Shown one piece after another: positions 9,750-19,781 of a stretch of DNA of 64,000 nt. The DNA is from JAEUQQ01 sp963697285. Its GTDB lineage: Bacteria; Acidobacteriota; Vicinamibacteria; Vicinamibacterales; JAFNAJ01. Positions within the stretch are counted from its first letter, which is position 1. Every line of letters starts with the position of its first letter. The notes under the pieces are model-generated. The model saw only the letters and a list, made by a program, of their open reading frames with translations. It did no database searches and was not told where the DNA came from. The stretch lies in assembly GCA_963697285.1 (NCBI GenBank), contig CAVONI010000002.1:248001-312000 (forward strand), read 5' to 3'. The position numbers and the translations under genes are program-made.

Positions 9750-9780
9750 GGGCCGCACTGGGGTGCGGCCCCTACACCTG
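9750..9780 (+). repeat. Palindromic repeat family 1, inside the dcw cluster (ftsA-ftsZ gap)
   Basis: Arms GGGCCGCAC and GTGCGGCCC around TGGG (9750-9771), then CTACACCTG. The core is identical in sequence to the copy at 3801. It lies in the transcribed gap between ftsA and ftsZ, so its hairpin would form in the mRNA and could affect ftsZ expression or RNA processing. Confidence 0.8.
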
Positions 9781-9801
9781 TACACAACGTCGCCTGCCGA
9801 G

Positions 9802-11040
9802 TTACCCGAAGAATTCCTTGAACAGGACGCGCAGGCGTCCCGCGAATCGTCCGATGGCACCGGCGGCAACGGGACGCCGTTCATCGGCCCGGTGCGTCCG
9901 ATGGGCATGCATCACGAGACCGACCGCGGTGGCGAACTCCGGGCTGTTGATGTGATCGACGAGCCCGCCGACACCGGTCGGCACGCCGCGACGGATCGGC
10001 AGGTCGAAGATCTGCTCGGCGATCTCGGCCATCCCGTCGAGCAACGCACCGCCACCCGTGAGGACGATCCCGGAGTGGAGCGACTTCTCCCAGCCGGCTT
10101 TGCGGATCTCGTCCCACAACAGGTGGAACACCTCCTCGGCCCGAGGTTGCAGGACGTCGGCGAGAATGCGGCGCGCCATGATGCGTGGCGGGCGCCCGCC
10201 GACGCTCGCCACGTCCATCGTCTCGTCGTCATGCACCATCGCCGAGAGGGCGCACCCCGCGCGACGTTTCACACGCTCGGCATCGGGCACCGGGGTCCGC
10301 AGGCCGACGGCCACGTCGTTGGTGAAGTGCTCGCCGCCGATGGCGATCACGCCCGTGTGCCAGAGACTCCCCTTCTCGAAGATCGCGAAGTCGGTGGTGC
10401 CGCCGCCGATGTCGACGAGGGCCACGCCGAGTTCACGCTCGTCGGGCGTGAGCACGGCCTCGGCCGCGGCGATCTGCTCGAGCACCGTGGCGACCACCGA
10501 CACGCCGGCGCGGTTCACGCACGACACGACGTTCTGCGTCGACGAGGCATTCCCGGTGATCAGGTGCACGTTGACTTCGAGGCGCGACCCGGTCATTCCC
10601 ACGGGCACGCCGATGCCGTCCTGGTCATCGACCACGAAATCCTGCGGCTCGATGTGCAGCACCTCGCGGCCGCTTGGCAACGCCACCGCCTTGGCCGCGT
10701 CGATCGCACGCTTCACGTCGTCGCGGTTGATCTCGCGGTTGCGCCCGGCGACCGCGACGACGCCACGGCTGTTGAAGCCCTTGACGTGCGCTCCCGACAG
10801 GGCGAGGTAGACCGAGTCGATCTCGATGCCCGCCGTCAGTTCGGCCTCGTCGATGGCGCGCTTGATCGAATCGACCGCGGCCTCGAGGTTCACCACCATG
10901 CCCTTGCGGATGCCGCGCGCATCGGCCAGGCCGATGCCGATGATGTCGAGGCCGCCGTCGTCCATCATCTCGCCGACGACGGCCGTCACCTTCGACGTGC
11001 CGACATCCAGCCCCACCAGGTATCGCTCTTTACGAGCCAC
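9802..11040 (-). CDS. ftsA: Cell division protein FtsA
   Basis: Actin-like ATPase that tethers FtsZ to the membrane and recruits late division proteins. Phosphate-binding motifs are LDVGTSKVTAVVG near the start and VDIGGGTTDFAIF in the middle; LTGGGALLDGM is the adenosine motif. The C-terminal GRLRVLFKEFFG is an amphipathic membrane-targeting helix. I prefer the GTG at 11040 (start ARKERYLVGLD), because homologues begin this way and GGGAGGG precedes it, although with tight spacing. A TTG at 11067 would add nine residues. Confidence 0.95.
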   Translation of the reverse strand: MARKERYLVGLDVGTSKVTAVVGEMMDDGGLDIIGIGLADARGIRKGMVVNLEAAVDSIKRAIDEAELTAGIEIDSVYLALSGAHVKGFNSRGVVAVAGRNREINRDDVKRAIDAAKAVALPSGREVLHIEPQDFVVDDQDGIGVPVGMTGSRLEVNVHLITGNASSTQNVVSCVNRAGVSVVATVLEQIAAAEAVLTPDERELGVALVDIGGGTTDFAIFEKGSLWHTGVIAIGGEHFTNDVAVGLRTPVPDAERVKRRAGCALSAMVHDDETMDVASVGGRPPRIMARRILADVLQPRAEEVFHLLWDEIRKAGWEKSLHSGIVLTGGGALLDGMAEIAEQIFDLPIRRGVPTGVGGLVDHINSPEFATAVGLVMHAHRTHRADERRPVAAGAIGRFAGRLRVLFKEFFG

Positions 11041-11079
11041 TTGCCCTCCCAATCCTGCGTCGACCAACCGCCAGGCGCG

Positions 11080-11973
11080 TCATGACCGGGCGCGTCCCGC
11101 GCCGCTCGGCCAGACCGCTGGCTTCACACCTTGCACGTCCGCACCATCCGCCGGCCGGACATAGACACGCGAGTCGTACCTGAGATCCACGTAGTCGAGC
11201 ATCGACACCCTGGCGCGCAGCGCCGGCGCCAGCTCGAGGTACGCGCTGATGCGCGCGGCGAAATCACCGTTCCCGAGAAACAGGCGGGCCGGATCGCCGT
11301 CGAGTGTCACGACGGCGTTGGCCGGATCGGCCACGTCGATCTGCGACACCCGCGCAAGCAGATCAGGGCGCCGCGTCATGGCCGTCAGGAACTGCGACGC
11401 CAGTCCCGCGCGGGCCCCGCGAAGGCGTTGGATCCCCCCGTCAGAAGGCCCCGCAGCGTCGGCGTCGAGCCCGTCGATGATCGGCAGGTCGAAGTCGGCA
11501 TACCGGGGACCGAACTCGTCGATCACGAGCCCGGACGCGTCGATGAGGACCAGTCGCTCGCCCAGGCGTCCCATGCCGATCGGGTGTCGTTCGACGACCT
11601 CGACGTCGAGAGTCGACGGCAAGACACGGCTGACCCGTGCGTCGGCAATCCACGGCGTGGCCTCGAGGCGTGCGCGCGCCGCGTCGAGATCCACCTGCAG
11701 CAGGCGCGTCCCCCGCAGCGACGCAAGCGCGGCAATCACGTCTTCCTTCGCGAGGTGCCGGTTGCCCCGCACGGTGATCTCGCGCACGTCGAACTGCCCC
11801 GATCGCCACGCCGACCATCCGGCCCACGCCGCGCCGCCGACGACCATGAGCACGACGAGCAACTGGCGCACGAATCGCACCACCCCCGAGGGGCCGCGGC
11901 GGCGACGCGCCGTCGAGGGTTGTGCGCGATGAAAACGGCGGTCTTCGGGCGCGACCAGCGCCATGGCAATCAC
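11080..11973 (-). CDS. ftsQ: Cell division protein FtsQ/DivIB
   Basis: Bitopic membrane protein linking early and late divisome proteins. The 297-residue product has a basic cytoplasmic N-terminus, one transmembrane segment (about residues 34-52), a POTRA domain (FDVREITVRGNRHL onward) and the FtsQ/DivIB periplasmic domain ending with VDLRYDSRVYVRP. The GTG at 11973 overlaps the murC stop (GTGA), supporting this start; an in-frame ATG follows at 11964. Between murC and ftsQ there is no room for the ddl gene often present in this position. Confidence 0.93.
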   Translation of the reverse strand: MIAMALVAPEDRRFHRAQPSTARRRRGPSGVVRFVRQLLVVLMVVGGAAWAGWSAWRSGQFDVREITVRGNRHLAKEDVIAALASLRGTRLLQVDLDAARARLEATPWIADARVSRVLPSTLDVEVVERHPIGMGRLGERLVLIDASGLVIDEFGPRYADFDLPIIDGLDADAAGPSDGGIQRLRGARAGLASQFLTAMTRRPDLLARVSQIDVADPANAVVTLDGDPARLFLGNGDFAARISAYLELAPALRARVSMLDYVDLRYDSRVYVRPADGADVQGVKPAVWPSGAGRARS

Positions 11974-13376
11974 GACCGCACCTCCTGCCGCGCCTGCAGC
12001 GCCTTCACGATGCGTTCACCGACCGTGCCAATCGACCCGGCACCGAGGGTGACGATGAAGTCGCCTGGCTCGGCGATCTCGGCGACGGCCGGCGCGATGG
12101 CGTCGAGCGGCCGCACGATCCTGACGCTCTGACGGGTGTGGGTCAGCACGGCCTCGGCCAGGGCCTCGACGGTGACGCCCGGCAGCGCCTCTTCGCCTGC
12201 CGCGTAGATGTCGGTGAGCACGACCGCGTCGGCGCGCGCGAGCACCAGTCCGAACTCCGCCATCAGGTGCTGCGTCCGCGAGTACCGATGCGGCTGGAAC
12301 ACGAGCACCAGCCGCGCCGGGTCGCACGCACGCGCGGCGTCGATGACCGCCGCGATCTCGCTGGGATGATGCCCGTAGTCGTCCACGACGGTGACGCCAT
12401 CGACGACACCGACGACCTGGAACCGACGCTCGGCCCCGCGGAACTCGACGAGGGCCTCGGCAATGCGCGCGAAAGGAATCTCGATGTCGAGCCCCACGCC
12501 CACCGCCGCCAGCGCGTTCAGCACGTTGTGCCGGCCGGGCACCGACAGGCGCAGCGTGCCGAGCGTGCGCACCGAGCCGTCGCGGGCGCGCTGCTCGACG
12601 GTGCACGTCGAGGCGAACGCCTCGAGCCGCACGTCGACCGCGCGCAGTTCGGCATCCTGCGATGCGATGCCGTACGTCACCACGCGCCGCGTGAAGCGCG
12701 GCAGCAGCGTGCGCAGCGGCCGGTCGTCGGCGCACGCCATCACCGCACCGTAGAACGGCACGCTGTTGGCAAACGCCACGAACGCGTCGCCCACCGCGTC
12801 GAAGGTTCCATAGTGGTCGAGGTGCTCGCGATCGACGTTCGTGATGATGCCGATGACCGGCGTGAGCTTGAGGAACGATCCGTCACTCTCGTCGGCTTCG
12901 ACGACCATCCACTGGCCGCGCCCGAGCCTGGCGTTGCTGCCGAACGCGCTCAGCCGGCCGCCGATGACCGCCGTGGGATCGAGGCCCGCGTGCTCGAGCA
13001 TCAGGGCCACCATCGACGTGGTCGACGTCTTGCCGTGTGATCCCGCCACGGCAATGCCCGATCGCAGCCGCATCAGCTCGGCGAGCATCTCGGCACGCGG
13101 GATGACCGGCACGTGCCGGCGGCGCGCCTCGATCACCTCGGCGTTGAGCGGCTTCACCGCCGACGACACCACCACGACGTCGGCGTCACCCACGTGCGCG
13201 GCGTCATGGCCGTCGTGGACGCGCACCCCGAGCGTCGCGAGCCGCGCCGTGATGGGCGATGGCTTCGCGTCGGATCCGCTGACGGCATATCCGAGGTTGG
13301 CGAGCAGCTCCGCGATGCCGCTCATGCCAATCCCCCCGATGCCGACGAAGTGGATGGTCCGTGTGCGTCCGAGCAC
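11970..13376 (-). CDS. murC: UDP-N-acetylmuramate--L-alanine ligase MurC
   Basis: Cytoplasmic ATP-dependent ligase adding L-Ala to UDP-MurNAc, the first peptide step of peptidoglycan synthesis. The 468-residue protein has the N-terminal Rossmann motif FVGIGGIGMSGIAE, the ATP loop VAGSHGKTSTTSM, the DESDGSF region and the Mur ligase C-terminal motif DDYGHHPSEI. It starts with GTG at 13376 and ends by overlapping ftsQ. A 92-bp gap separates it from murG. Confidence 0.96.
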   Translation of the reverse strand: MLGRTRTIHFVGIGGIGMSGIAELLANLGYAVSGSDAKPSPITARLATLGVRVHDGHDAAHVGDADVVVVSSAVKPLNAEVIEARRRHVPVIPRAEMLAELMRLRSGIAVAGSHGKTSTTSMVALMLEHAGLDPTAVIGGRLSAFGSNARLGRGQWMVVEADESDGSFLKLTPVIGIITNVDREHLDHYGTFDAVGDAFVAFANSVPFYGAVMACADDRPLRTLLPRFTRRVVTYGIASQDAELRAVDVRLEAFASTCTVEQRARDGSVRTLGTLRLSVPGRHNVLNALAAVGVGLDIEIPFARIAEALVEFRGAERRFQVVGVVDGVTVVDDYGHHPSEIAAVIDAARACDPARLVLVFQPHRYSRTQHLMAEFGLVLARADAVVLTDIYAAGEEALPGVTVEALAEAVLTHTRQSVRIVRPLDAIAPAVAEIAEPGDFIVTLGAGSIGTVGERIVKALQARQEVRS

Positions 13377-13468
13377 TGCGTCCTTCCCGCGAGTCGCCGA
13401 CTCGCGTCGCCGCCGCCATGGCGGCTCCCCTTGCCCGTGCGCCGCGACATCGCGGCGCGCTCCCGTTG

Positions 13469-14562
<1,094 letters not shown>

Positions 14563-14564
14563 CG

Positions 14565-15659
14565 CTAGCCATTGGCCGACGACTGCTGGGCCACGTTCAA
14601 CAGGACGCCCATCGCGATGAAGCTCACGATCAGCGACGAGCCCCCGGCGCTGACGAACGGCAGCGGAATGCCTTTCGTGGGCAGCAGGCCGAGCACCACG
14701 CTGATGTTCACGAAGGCCTGGACCACGATCATCGACGTGAGGCCGAGCGCGAGGAACGCCCCGAAGCGATCGGGGGCGCGCAGCGACGCGCCGAGGCCGC
14801 GCCAGGCGATGACGCAGAAGGCGATGAGCACGAGCGCGGCGCCGATCATGCCCGTCTCCTCAGACAGCACCGCGTAGATGAAGTCGGTGTGCGGTTCGGG
14901 CAGGTACGCCATCTTCTGCGTCGAGTTGCCGATGCCGACGCCGGTGAGGCCACCGCTGCCGACGGCCATCTGCGATTGCCACGCCTGCCAGCCGGGCCCC
15001 TGCCGGTTGGCCTGGCTCGAGTCGACGAAGCTGAGGAGCCGTGCAACGCGATAGGGCGCGGCGAGCATCGCGAAGATCACGATCGGGATGGCCGCGACGG
15101 CGATGCAGAGGATGTAGCGGTAGCTGAGCCCCGCCGCGAAGAGCATCACGGCCACCGTGACCGACAGCGCGACCGCCGTCCCGAAATCGGGCTCGAGGAA
15201 GATGAGCGTGGCGAGCCCGAACGCGACGCCCCCGATCGGCCCCAGGCTCGCGCGCAGGTCGTTGACCGACTCCATGCGCCGCTCGAGCATCATCGCGGTG
15301 AAGAGGATCACGGCGAGCTTCGCGAACTCCGACGGTTGCACGCCCACCGACGCGACGTTGAGCCAGCGATGCGTGCCGTTCGACGCGGGCATGGCGAACA
15401 CGATGAGCAGTCCCATCGTCACGCCAGCCAGCGCGCCGTAGACGACGAGCGGATGCCGATAGATCTTGTAGTCGATGCGCATCAGCAGGATCAGCAGCGA
15501 ACCTCCGATCAGCGACCACGCAATCTGCTTCGACAGGAAGTAGTACGGCTGGTCTGGCACCTTGAACGCCGAGGCGCTGCGCACCATCACGAGGCTGGTG
15601 CACACGAGCACCAGCATCGCGATGAACAGCATCCAGTCAGATCTCAGCTTTCGTGCCAT
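14565..15659 (-). CDS. ftsW: SEDS peptidoglycan glycosyltransferase FtsW
   Basis: Polytopic septal peptidoglycan polymerase acting with FtsI. The 364-residue protein has about ten hydrophobic segments and the SEDS signatures NGTHRWLNVASVGVQPSEFAK, FLEPDFGTA and the C-terminal PLPFVSAGGSSL. The catalytic-type Asp is in LEPDFG. The start at 15659 (MARKLRSD) lies eight bases after GAAGGG, which belongs to an upstream repeat element. The gene is separated from murD by about 246 bp of repeat-rich DNA, the largest gap in the dcw cluster. Confidence 0.95.
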   Translation of the reverse strand: MARKLRSDWMLFIAMLVLVCTSLVMVRSASAFKVPDQPYYFLSKQIAWSLIGGSLLILLMRIDYKIYRHPLVVYGALAGVTMGLLIVFAMPASNGTHRWLNVASVGVQPSEFAKLAVILFTAMMLERRMESVNDLRASLGPIGGVAFGLATLIFLEPDFGTAVALSVTVAVMLFAAGLSYRYILCIAVAAIPIVIFAMLAAPYRVARLLSFVDSSQANRQGPGWQAWQSQMAVGSGGLTGVGIGNSTQKMAYLPEPHTDFIYAVLSEETGMIGAALVLIAFCVIAWRGLGASLRAPDRFGAFLALGLTSMIVVQAFVNISVVLGLLPTKGIPLPFVSAGGSSLIVSFIAMGVLLNVAQQSSANG

Positions 15660-15665
15660 CGATGC

Positions 15666-15718
15666 GTCCCTTCGACTCGCCCTTCGACTCGCCTGCCGCC
15701 ATGCGCTCGCTCAGGGCG
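15666..15718. repeat. Palindromic repeat family 2, upstream of ftsW
   Basis: It has two copies of the CCCTTCGACTCG motif and ends in GCTCGCTCAGGGC, so the ends are roughly complementary (CCCT...AGGG). Read on the minus strand, the end nearest ftsW gives GAAGGG, placed like a Shine-Dalgarno sequence. Confidence 0.7.
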
Positions 15719-15791
15719 TCACCGCCCGTGGTCCCGATTGCCCTAAAGTCGCGGTGCCCTGCACCCGAAACGTGTCTTGCACCGAGCGTGT

Positions 15792-15914
15792 GAGCGGTCA
15801 GCAGTCATCAGCCGATTGGTGGACGAGGACGACAACCACGCAGACCCGGGTAGCCTGCGCTCCCAGCGGTCGTCTCCCCGCCGCGGCCATCGAACTGATG
15901 ACTGCTCACCGCTC
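15792..15914. repeat. Inverted-repeat element at the murD 3' end
   Basis: A left arm at 15792-15811 and a right arm at 15895-15914 are 20-bp reverse complements with one mismatch, around an 83-bp centre. The right arm contains the murD stop codon and last codons. Size and form are those of a small non-coding mobile or hairpin element; I see no clear target duplication. Confidence 0.65.
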
Positions 15915-17282
15915 ATCACGTGCACGCGACGCCTCCAGGCGCCGTACTGCGTCGCTGAACACCCGCCCGCGCTCGGCGTAGTCGCGGAACATGTCGTGGC
16001 TCGCACACGCCGGCGCGAGCACCACCACGCCTCCCCGGGGCACCCGGCGCCACGCCAGGGTCACCGCCTCGTCGAGTGTCACGGCATCGTCCACCGGCAC
16101 CACCTCGTCGAACGCGGCATGCACCAGCGGCGTCGCCTCCCCGATCGCCACCACGCCCGCCCCGCGTGCCCGCAACGCCGGTCGGAGGTCGCGCAGGTCG
16201 CCCCCCTTGAACCGTCCGCCGACGATGGCCACCACCCCTGCCTCGAAACTCTCGATCGAACGACGCGCGGCTTCCACGTTGGTCGCCTTCGAGTCGTTCA
16301 CGAAGCGCACGCCGTCGATCGTCGCGACGAGTTCGAGCGCGTGCTCGAGGCCGCCGAACGAACCGATCGCCCTGGCAATCGCCTCGGCCCGCACGCCACC
16401 GACATGCGCCGTGCACGCCGCCGCCACCACGTCGCTCACCAGGTGCGGCCCCAGCAACCTGATCGACGACACCGGCGCCAGCGTCGTCACGACGCCATCG
16501 CCGCCGCGGTGCACGACCTGCCCATCGACGATGCCGGCACCCACGCTCGGCACCGGACCGACCGTGAACCACTCGCGACGTGCCCGCGTGTGCCCGACCA
16601 ACCGCGCCACCGCGGGGTCGTCGGCATTCAGCACCGCCACGTCGCCGTCATCCTGATGCGCCACGATCTGCGCCTTGGCCGCCCCGTACGCCGCCTCGCT
16701 GCCGTGCCGGTCGAGGTGGTCGGGTGAGAAGTTCAGGAACACCGCGATCGCCGGATGAAACGTCGGCGCCGTCTCGAGTTGGAAACTGCTCGCCTCGATC
16801 ACGTGAACGGTGTCGGGTGTCGAGTCGTCGATCTGCGCCGACAACGGCACGCCGATGTTTCCGCCCACCCGCGTCCTGAACCCGCCCTCCTCGAACATCC
16901 GCCCGACCAGCGTGGTCGTCGTCGACTTGCCCTTCGTGCCCGTGATCGCGACGATGCGACCACGAAAGCGCCGCGTCGCGAACTCGAACTCCCCGATCAC
17001 CTCTGCGCCGGCCCGCCGCGCCACCGCGATGACCGGCAGATCCGGCGGAACCCCCGGGCTCAGCACGACCAGGTCGGCGTCGCCGAATTCCTCGTCGCGA
17101 TGCGGTCCGAGAACCACCCGGACGCCCGCCGCCTCCATCGCCGCCCGATCGACCAGCGTCTCTTCGCGATCGACCAGCACCACCCGCGCCCCGTGCGCGG
17201 CGCACCACATCGCCGCTGCCATCCCGCTGCGAGCCGCGCCGACCACGAGCACGCGTCGGCCGCTGACATCGCCCGTCGCCAT
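15906..17282 (-). CDS. murD: UDP-N-acetylmuramoyl-L-alanine--D-glutamate ligase MurD
   Basis: Adds D-Glu to UDP-MurNAc-L-Ala in the cytoplasm using ATP. The 458-residue protein shows the Rossmann start VLVVGAARSGMA, the ATP loop ITGTKGKSTTTTLVG, the substrate-domain motif NFSPDHLDRHG and the C-terminal FVNDSKATNVEA. The ATG at 17282 lies four bases after the mraY stop. The last residues (ARDER) and the stop codon are encoded by the right arm of an inverted repeat, so the extreme C-terminus may be recent. Confidence 0.95.
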   Translation of the reverse strand: MATGDVSGRRVLVVGAARSGMAAAMWCAAHGARVVLVDREETLVDRAAMEAAGVRVVLGPHRDEEFGDADLVVLSPGVPPDLPVIAVARRAGAEVIGEFEFATRRFRGRIVAITGTKGKSTTTTLVGRMFEEGGFRTRVGGNIGVPLSAQIDDSTPDTVHVIEASSFQLETAPTFHPAIAVFLNFSPDHLDRHGSEAAYGAAKAQIVAHQDDGDVAVLNADDPAVARLVGHTRARREWFTVGPVPSVGAGIVDGQVVHRGGDGVVTTLAPVSSIRLLGPHLVSDVVAAACTAHVGGVRAEAIARAIGSFGGLEHALELVATIDGVRFVNDSKATNVEAARRSIESFEAGVVAIVGGRFKGGDLRDLRPALRARGAGVVAIGEATPLVHAAFDEVVPVDDAVTLDEAVTLAWRRVPRGGVVVLAPACASHDMFRDYAERGRVFSDAVRRLEASRARDER

Positions 17283-17286
17283 CCGC

Positions 17287-18372
17287 TCACCGCAACTTCA
17301 ACGTCGTCAGGCTGAACAGCGCGAAGATGATCGCGACGATCAGGAAGCGCGTGATCACCTTCGGCTCGCTCCATCCCGACAACTCGAAGTGGTGGTGGAT
17401 GGGCGCCATCTTGAACACGCGCTTCCCGCGCAGCTTGAACGACCCCACCTGCACCATCACCGACAGCGCCTCGATCACGAAGACGCCGCCAACCACGATG
17501 AGCAGGAGTTCCTGCTTGATCAGGATCGCGACGGTGCCGAGCGCACCGCCGAGGGCGAGCGATCCCACGTCGCCCATGAAGACTTCCGCGGGGTACGAGT
17601 TGTACCAGAGGAAGCCGAGGCTGGCGCCGACGAGCGACCCGCAGAAGATCGTCAACTCCGCTGCGTACGGGAAGCGCACGATCAGGAGGTACTCGGCGAG
17701 CACCCGGTGCCCGGTGATGTAGGCCAGCGCGGTGTAGGTGGCCGCGGCGACCGTGAACGTGCTGATCGCGAGCCCGTCGAGGCCGTCGGTCATGTTCACC
17801 GCGTTCGACGCGCCGACGAGCACGACGACGGCGAACGGCACGTAGAACCAGCCCAGGTCGGGAATCAGGCGCTTGAAGAACGGGAAGATCAGCCGCGTGT
17901 TGTACTGGCCCTGGTCGGCCAGCACCAGCAACGCCACGCCCACGGCGATCGACACGAGGATCTGCCCGCCCATCTTGTACCGGGGGATCAGGCCGTGGTG
18001 CGATCGCTTGGTGACCTTGAGGTAGTCGTCGATGAACCCGATGGCACCGAACGACGCCGTCGAGAGCACCGCGATCCAGATGTAGGGATTCGTGAGGTCG
18101 GCATAGAGGAGCGTCGGCACGAGCGCCGCGACCAGGATGAGCAGCCCGCCCATCGTCGGCGTGCCGGCCTTGGACTGGTGACTCTTCGGCCCCTCGGCGC
18201 GGATCACCTGCCCGACCTGGAACTCGCGCAGGCGCCGGATCATCCAGGGGCCCAGCAACAAGCTGACCACCAGCGCCGTGATGCTCGCCGCGGCCGTGCG
18301 GAACGTGATGTACCGCATCACGTTCAGCAGCGAGATGCTCTCGTGCAACGGGTACAGGAGGTGATACAGCAT
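17287..18372 (-). CDS. mraY: Phospho-MurNAc-pentapeptide transferase MraY
   Basis: Polytopic membrane enzyme making lipid I from UDP-MurNAc-pentapeptide and undecaprenyl phosphate. At 361 residues it has the normal length and about ten membrane helices. Catalytic motifs are GFIDDYLKV and NAVNMTDGLDGLA, and the cytoplasmic loop MAPIHHHFEL is intact; SKAGTPTMGG is the family's N-terminal signature. The ATG overlaps the murF stop by one base (TGATG). Confidence 0.97.
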   Translation of the reverse strand: MLYHLLYPLHESISLLNVMRYITFRTAAASITALVVSLLLGPWMIRRLREFQVGQVIRAEGPKSHQSKAGTPTMGGLLILVAALVPTLLYADLTNPYIWIAVLSTASFGAIGFIDDYLKVTKRSHHGLIPRYKMGGQILVSIAVGVALLVLADQGQYNTRLIFPFFKRLIPDLGWFYVPFAVVVLVGASNAVNMTDGLDGLAISTFTVAAATYTALAYITGHRVLAEYLLIVRFPYAAELTIFCGSLVGASLGFLWYNSYPAEVFMGDVGSLALGGALGTVAILIKQELLLIVVGGVFVIEALSVMVQVGSFKLRGKRVFKMAPIHHHFELSGWSEPKVITRFLIVAIIFALFSLTTLKLR

Positions 18373-19781
18373 CAGCCGCGCTCCCGTTGCAGGCGCTCGA
18401 CCACGCGTTCCATGACGACGCCCCGCGAGCCCTTGACGAGCACGAGGTCGTCGTCACGCACCACGTGGTGCGCCACGTCGGCGGCGGCCTCGCTGTCGGC
18501 CACGTGGTGCACCGCGTCGTGCGGGATGCCCGCACGGACGGCTTCGTCAGCCATCCGCTTCGCTGCGGCGCCGCCGACGGTCACGAGTTGGCGTACCCCC
18601 GCGCGATGTGCCGCCCGCGCGACCTCGGCGTGCAGCGCGTCGGCCTGGTCGCCGAGCTCGAGCATCTCGCCGAGGCAGGCCACGAAGCGGCGACGCGTGT
18701 CGCGCCCGCACGCCTCGAGCATCCGCTCGACGGCCGACGGGCTCGCGTTGTAGCAGTCGTCGACCACCACGACCCCACCGCGCAGCCGGAACACCTCGCC
18801 GCGATGCGTCGAGGGACCGAGCGATCCGAGGCGGGCCGGCATCGATGCGATCGGCACCTCGAGTTCCAGGCCCACGGCCACGGCAGCCAGCAGGTTCGAG
18901 ACGTGGGCGCGGCCAATCAGCGGCGACACCACGGTCAGGCCTCCGCGCGGCGTGCGTATCGCGACCTCAACGCCGTCGACACCGCGTTCGTCGATGCGCA
19001 CCGCGGCGACGTCGGCGTCGGCTCTGGTCCCGAACGTCACCACGCGCCCGGCGAAGCGTGGCGCGTGGCGCATCACGAGCGCGTCGTCGGCGTTGGCGAC
19101 GAGCGCCGATGCCGGCGTCGCACCCTCGAGGATCTCGGCCTTCGCATCGGCAATGGCCTCCATCGACCCGAAGTAGCCGATGTGGGCCGTGCCGACGTTG
19201 GTCCATACCCTCACGTCGGGCTCGGCAACCTCCACGAGCCGCCGGATCTCCCCGGCGTGGTTCATCCCGAGTTCGACGACCGCCACATCCCAGCCCGCCT
19301 GCAGTTCGAACAGCGACAGCGGGAGGCCCAGGTGGTTGTTGAGATTGCCCTTGTTGCGCAGGGTGCGGTACCGGGCTTCGGCGAGCGTCGCGATGGCTTC
19401 CTTGGTGGTCGTCTTGCCCGCGCTGCCGGTAATCGCCACCACGCGGGCGCGCGACGCCCGACGCACCGCCTGCGCCATGTCCTGCAAGGCGCGAACGCTG
19501 TCGTCGACGAGCACGACCGGCACATCACCCGTGTCGACGGTGCCGAGCGCTGCGGCCGACTCGAGCACGACCGCCGCCGCGCCCCGGACGAGCGCATCAC
19601 CGACGAAGTCATGGCCGTCGAAGCGGGGTCCCCGCACCGCGACGAACATCGCGCCCGCCGGGATGGTGCGCGAATCGATCGAGACGTGTTCGCACACGCG
19701 TCCGGCTGCGCCACCGAGGAGGCGGCCGCTCGCGGCAGCAGCCAGCGCACGCACGTCGAGGGCGGTGGTCGCCACGATCAC
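18372..19781 (-). CDS. murF: UDP-MurNAc-tripeptide--D-Ala-D-Ala ligase MurF
   Basis: Adds the D-Ala-D-Ala dipeptide to complete the cytoplasmic pentapeptide precursor. The protein is 469 residues if started at the GTG at 19781, which overlaps the murE stop (GTGA); a second GTG six bases on is possible. Visible motifs are SIDSRTIPAGAMFVA, the ATP loop ITGSAGKTTTKE, NLNNHLGLPLSL, ELGMNHAGEI and the C-terminal DDCYNASPSA. The frame stays open upstream through murE, but those residues are not MurF-like. Confidence 0.95.
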   Translation of the reverse strand: MIVATTALDVRALAAAASGRLLGGAAGRVCEHVSIDSRTIPAGAMFVAVRGPRFDGHDFVGDALVRGAAAVVLESAAALGTVDTGDVPVVLVDDSVRALQDMAQAVRRASRARVVAITGSAGKTTTKEAIATLAEARYRTLRNKGNLNNHLGLPLSLFELQAGWDVAVVELGMNHAGEIRRLVEVAEPDVRVWTNVGTAHIGYFGSMEAIADAKAEILEGATPASALVANADDALVMRHAPRFAGRVVTFGTRADADVAAVRIDERGVDGVEVAIRTPRGGLTVVSPLIGRAHVSNLLAAVAVGLELEVPIASMPARLGSLGPSTHRGEVFRLRGGVVVVDDCYNASPSAVERMLEACGRDTRRRFVACLGEMLELGDQADALHAEVARAAHRAGVRQLVTVGGAAAKRMADEAVRAGIPHDAVHHVADSEAAADVAHHVVRDDDLVLVKGSRGVVMERVVERLQRERG

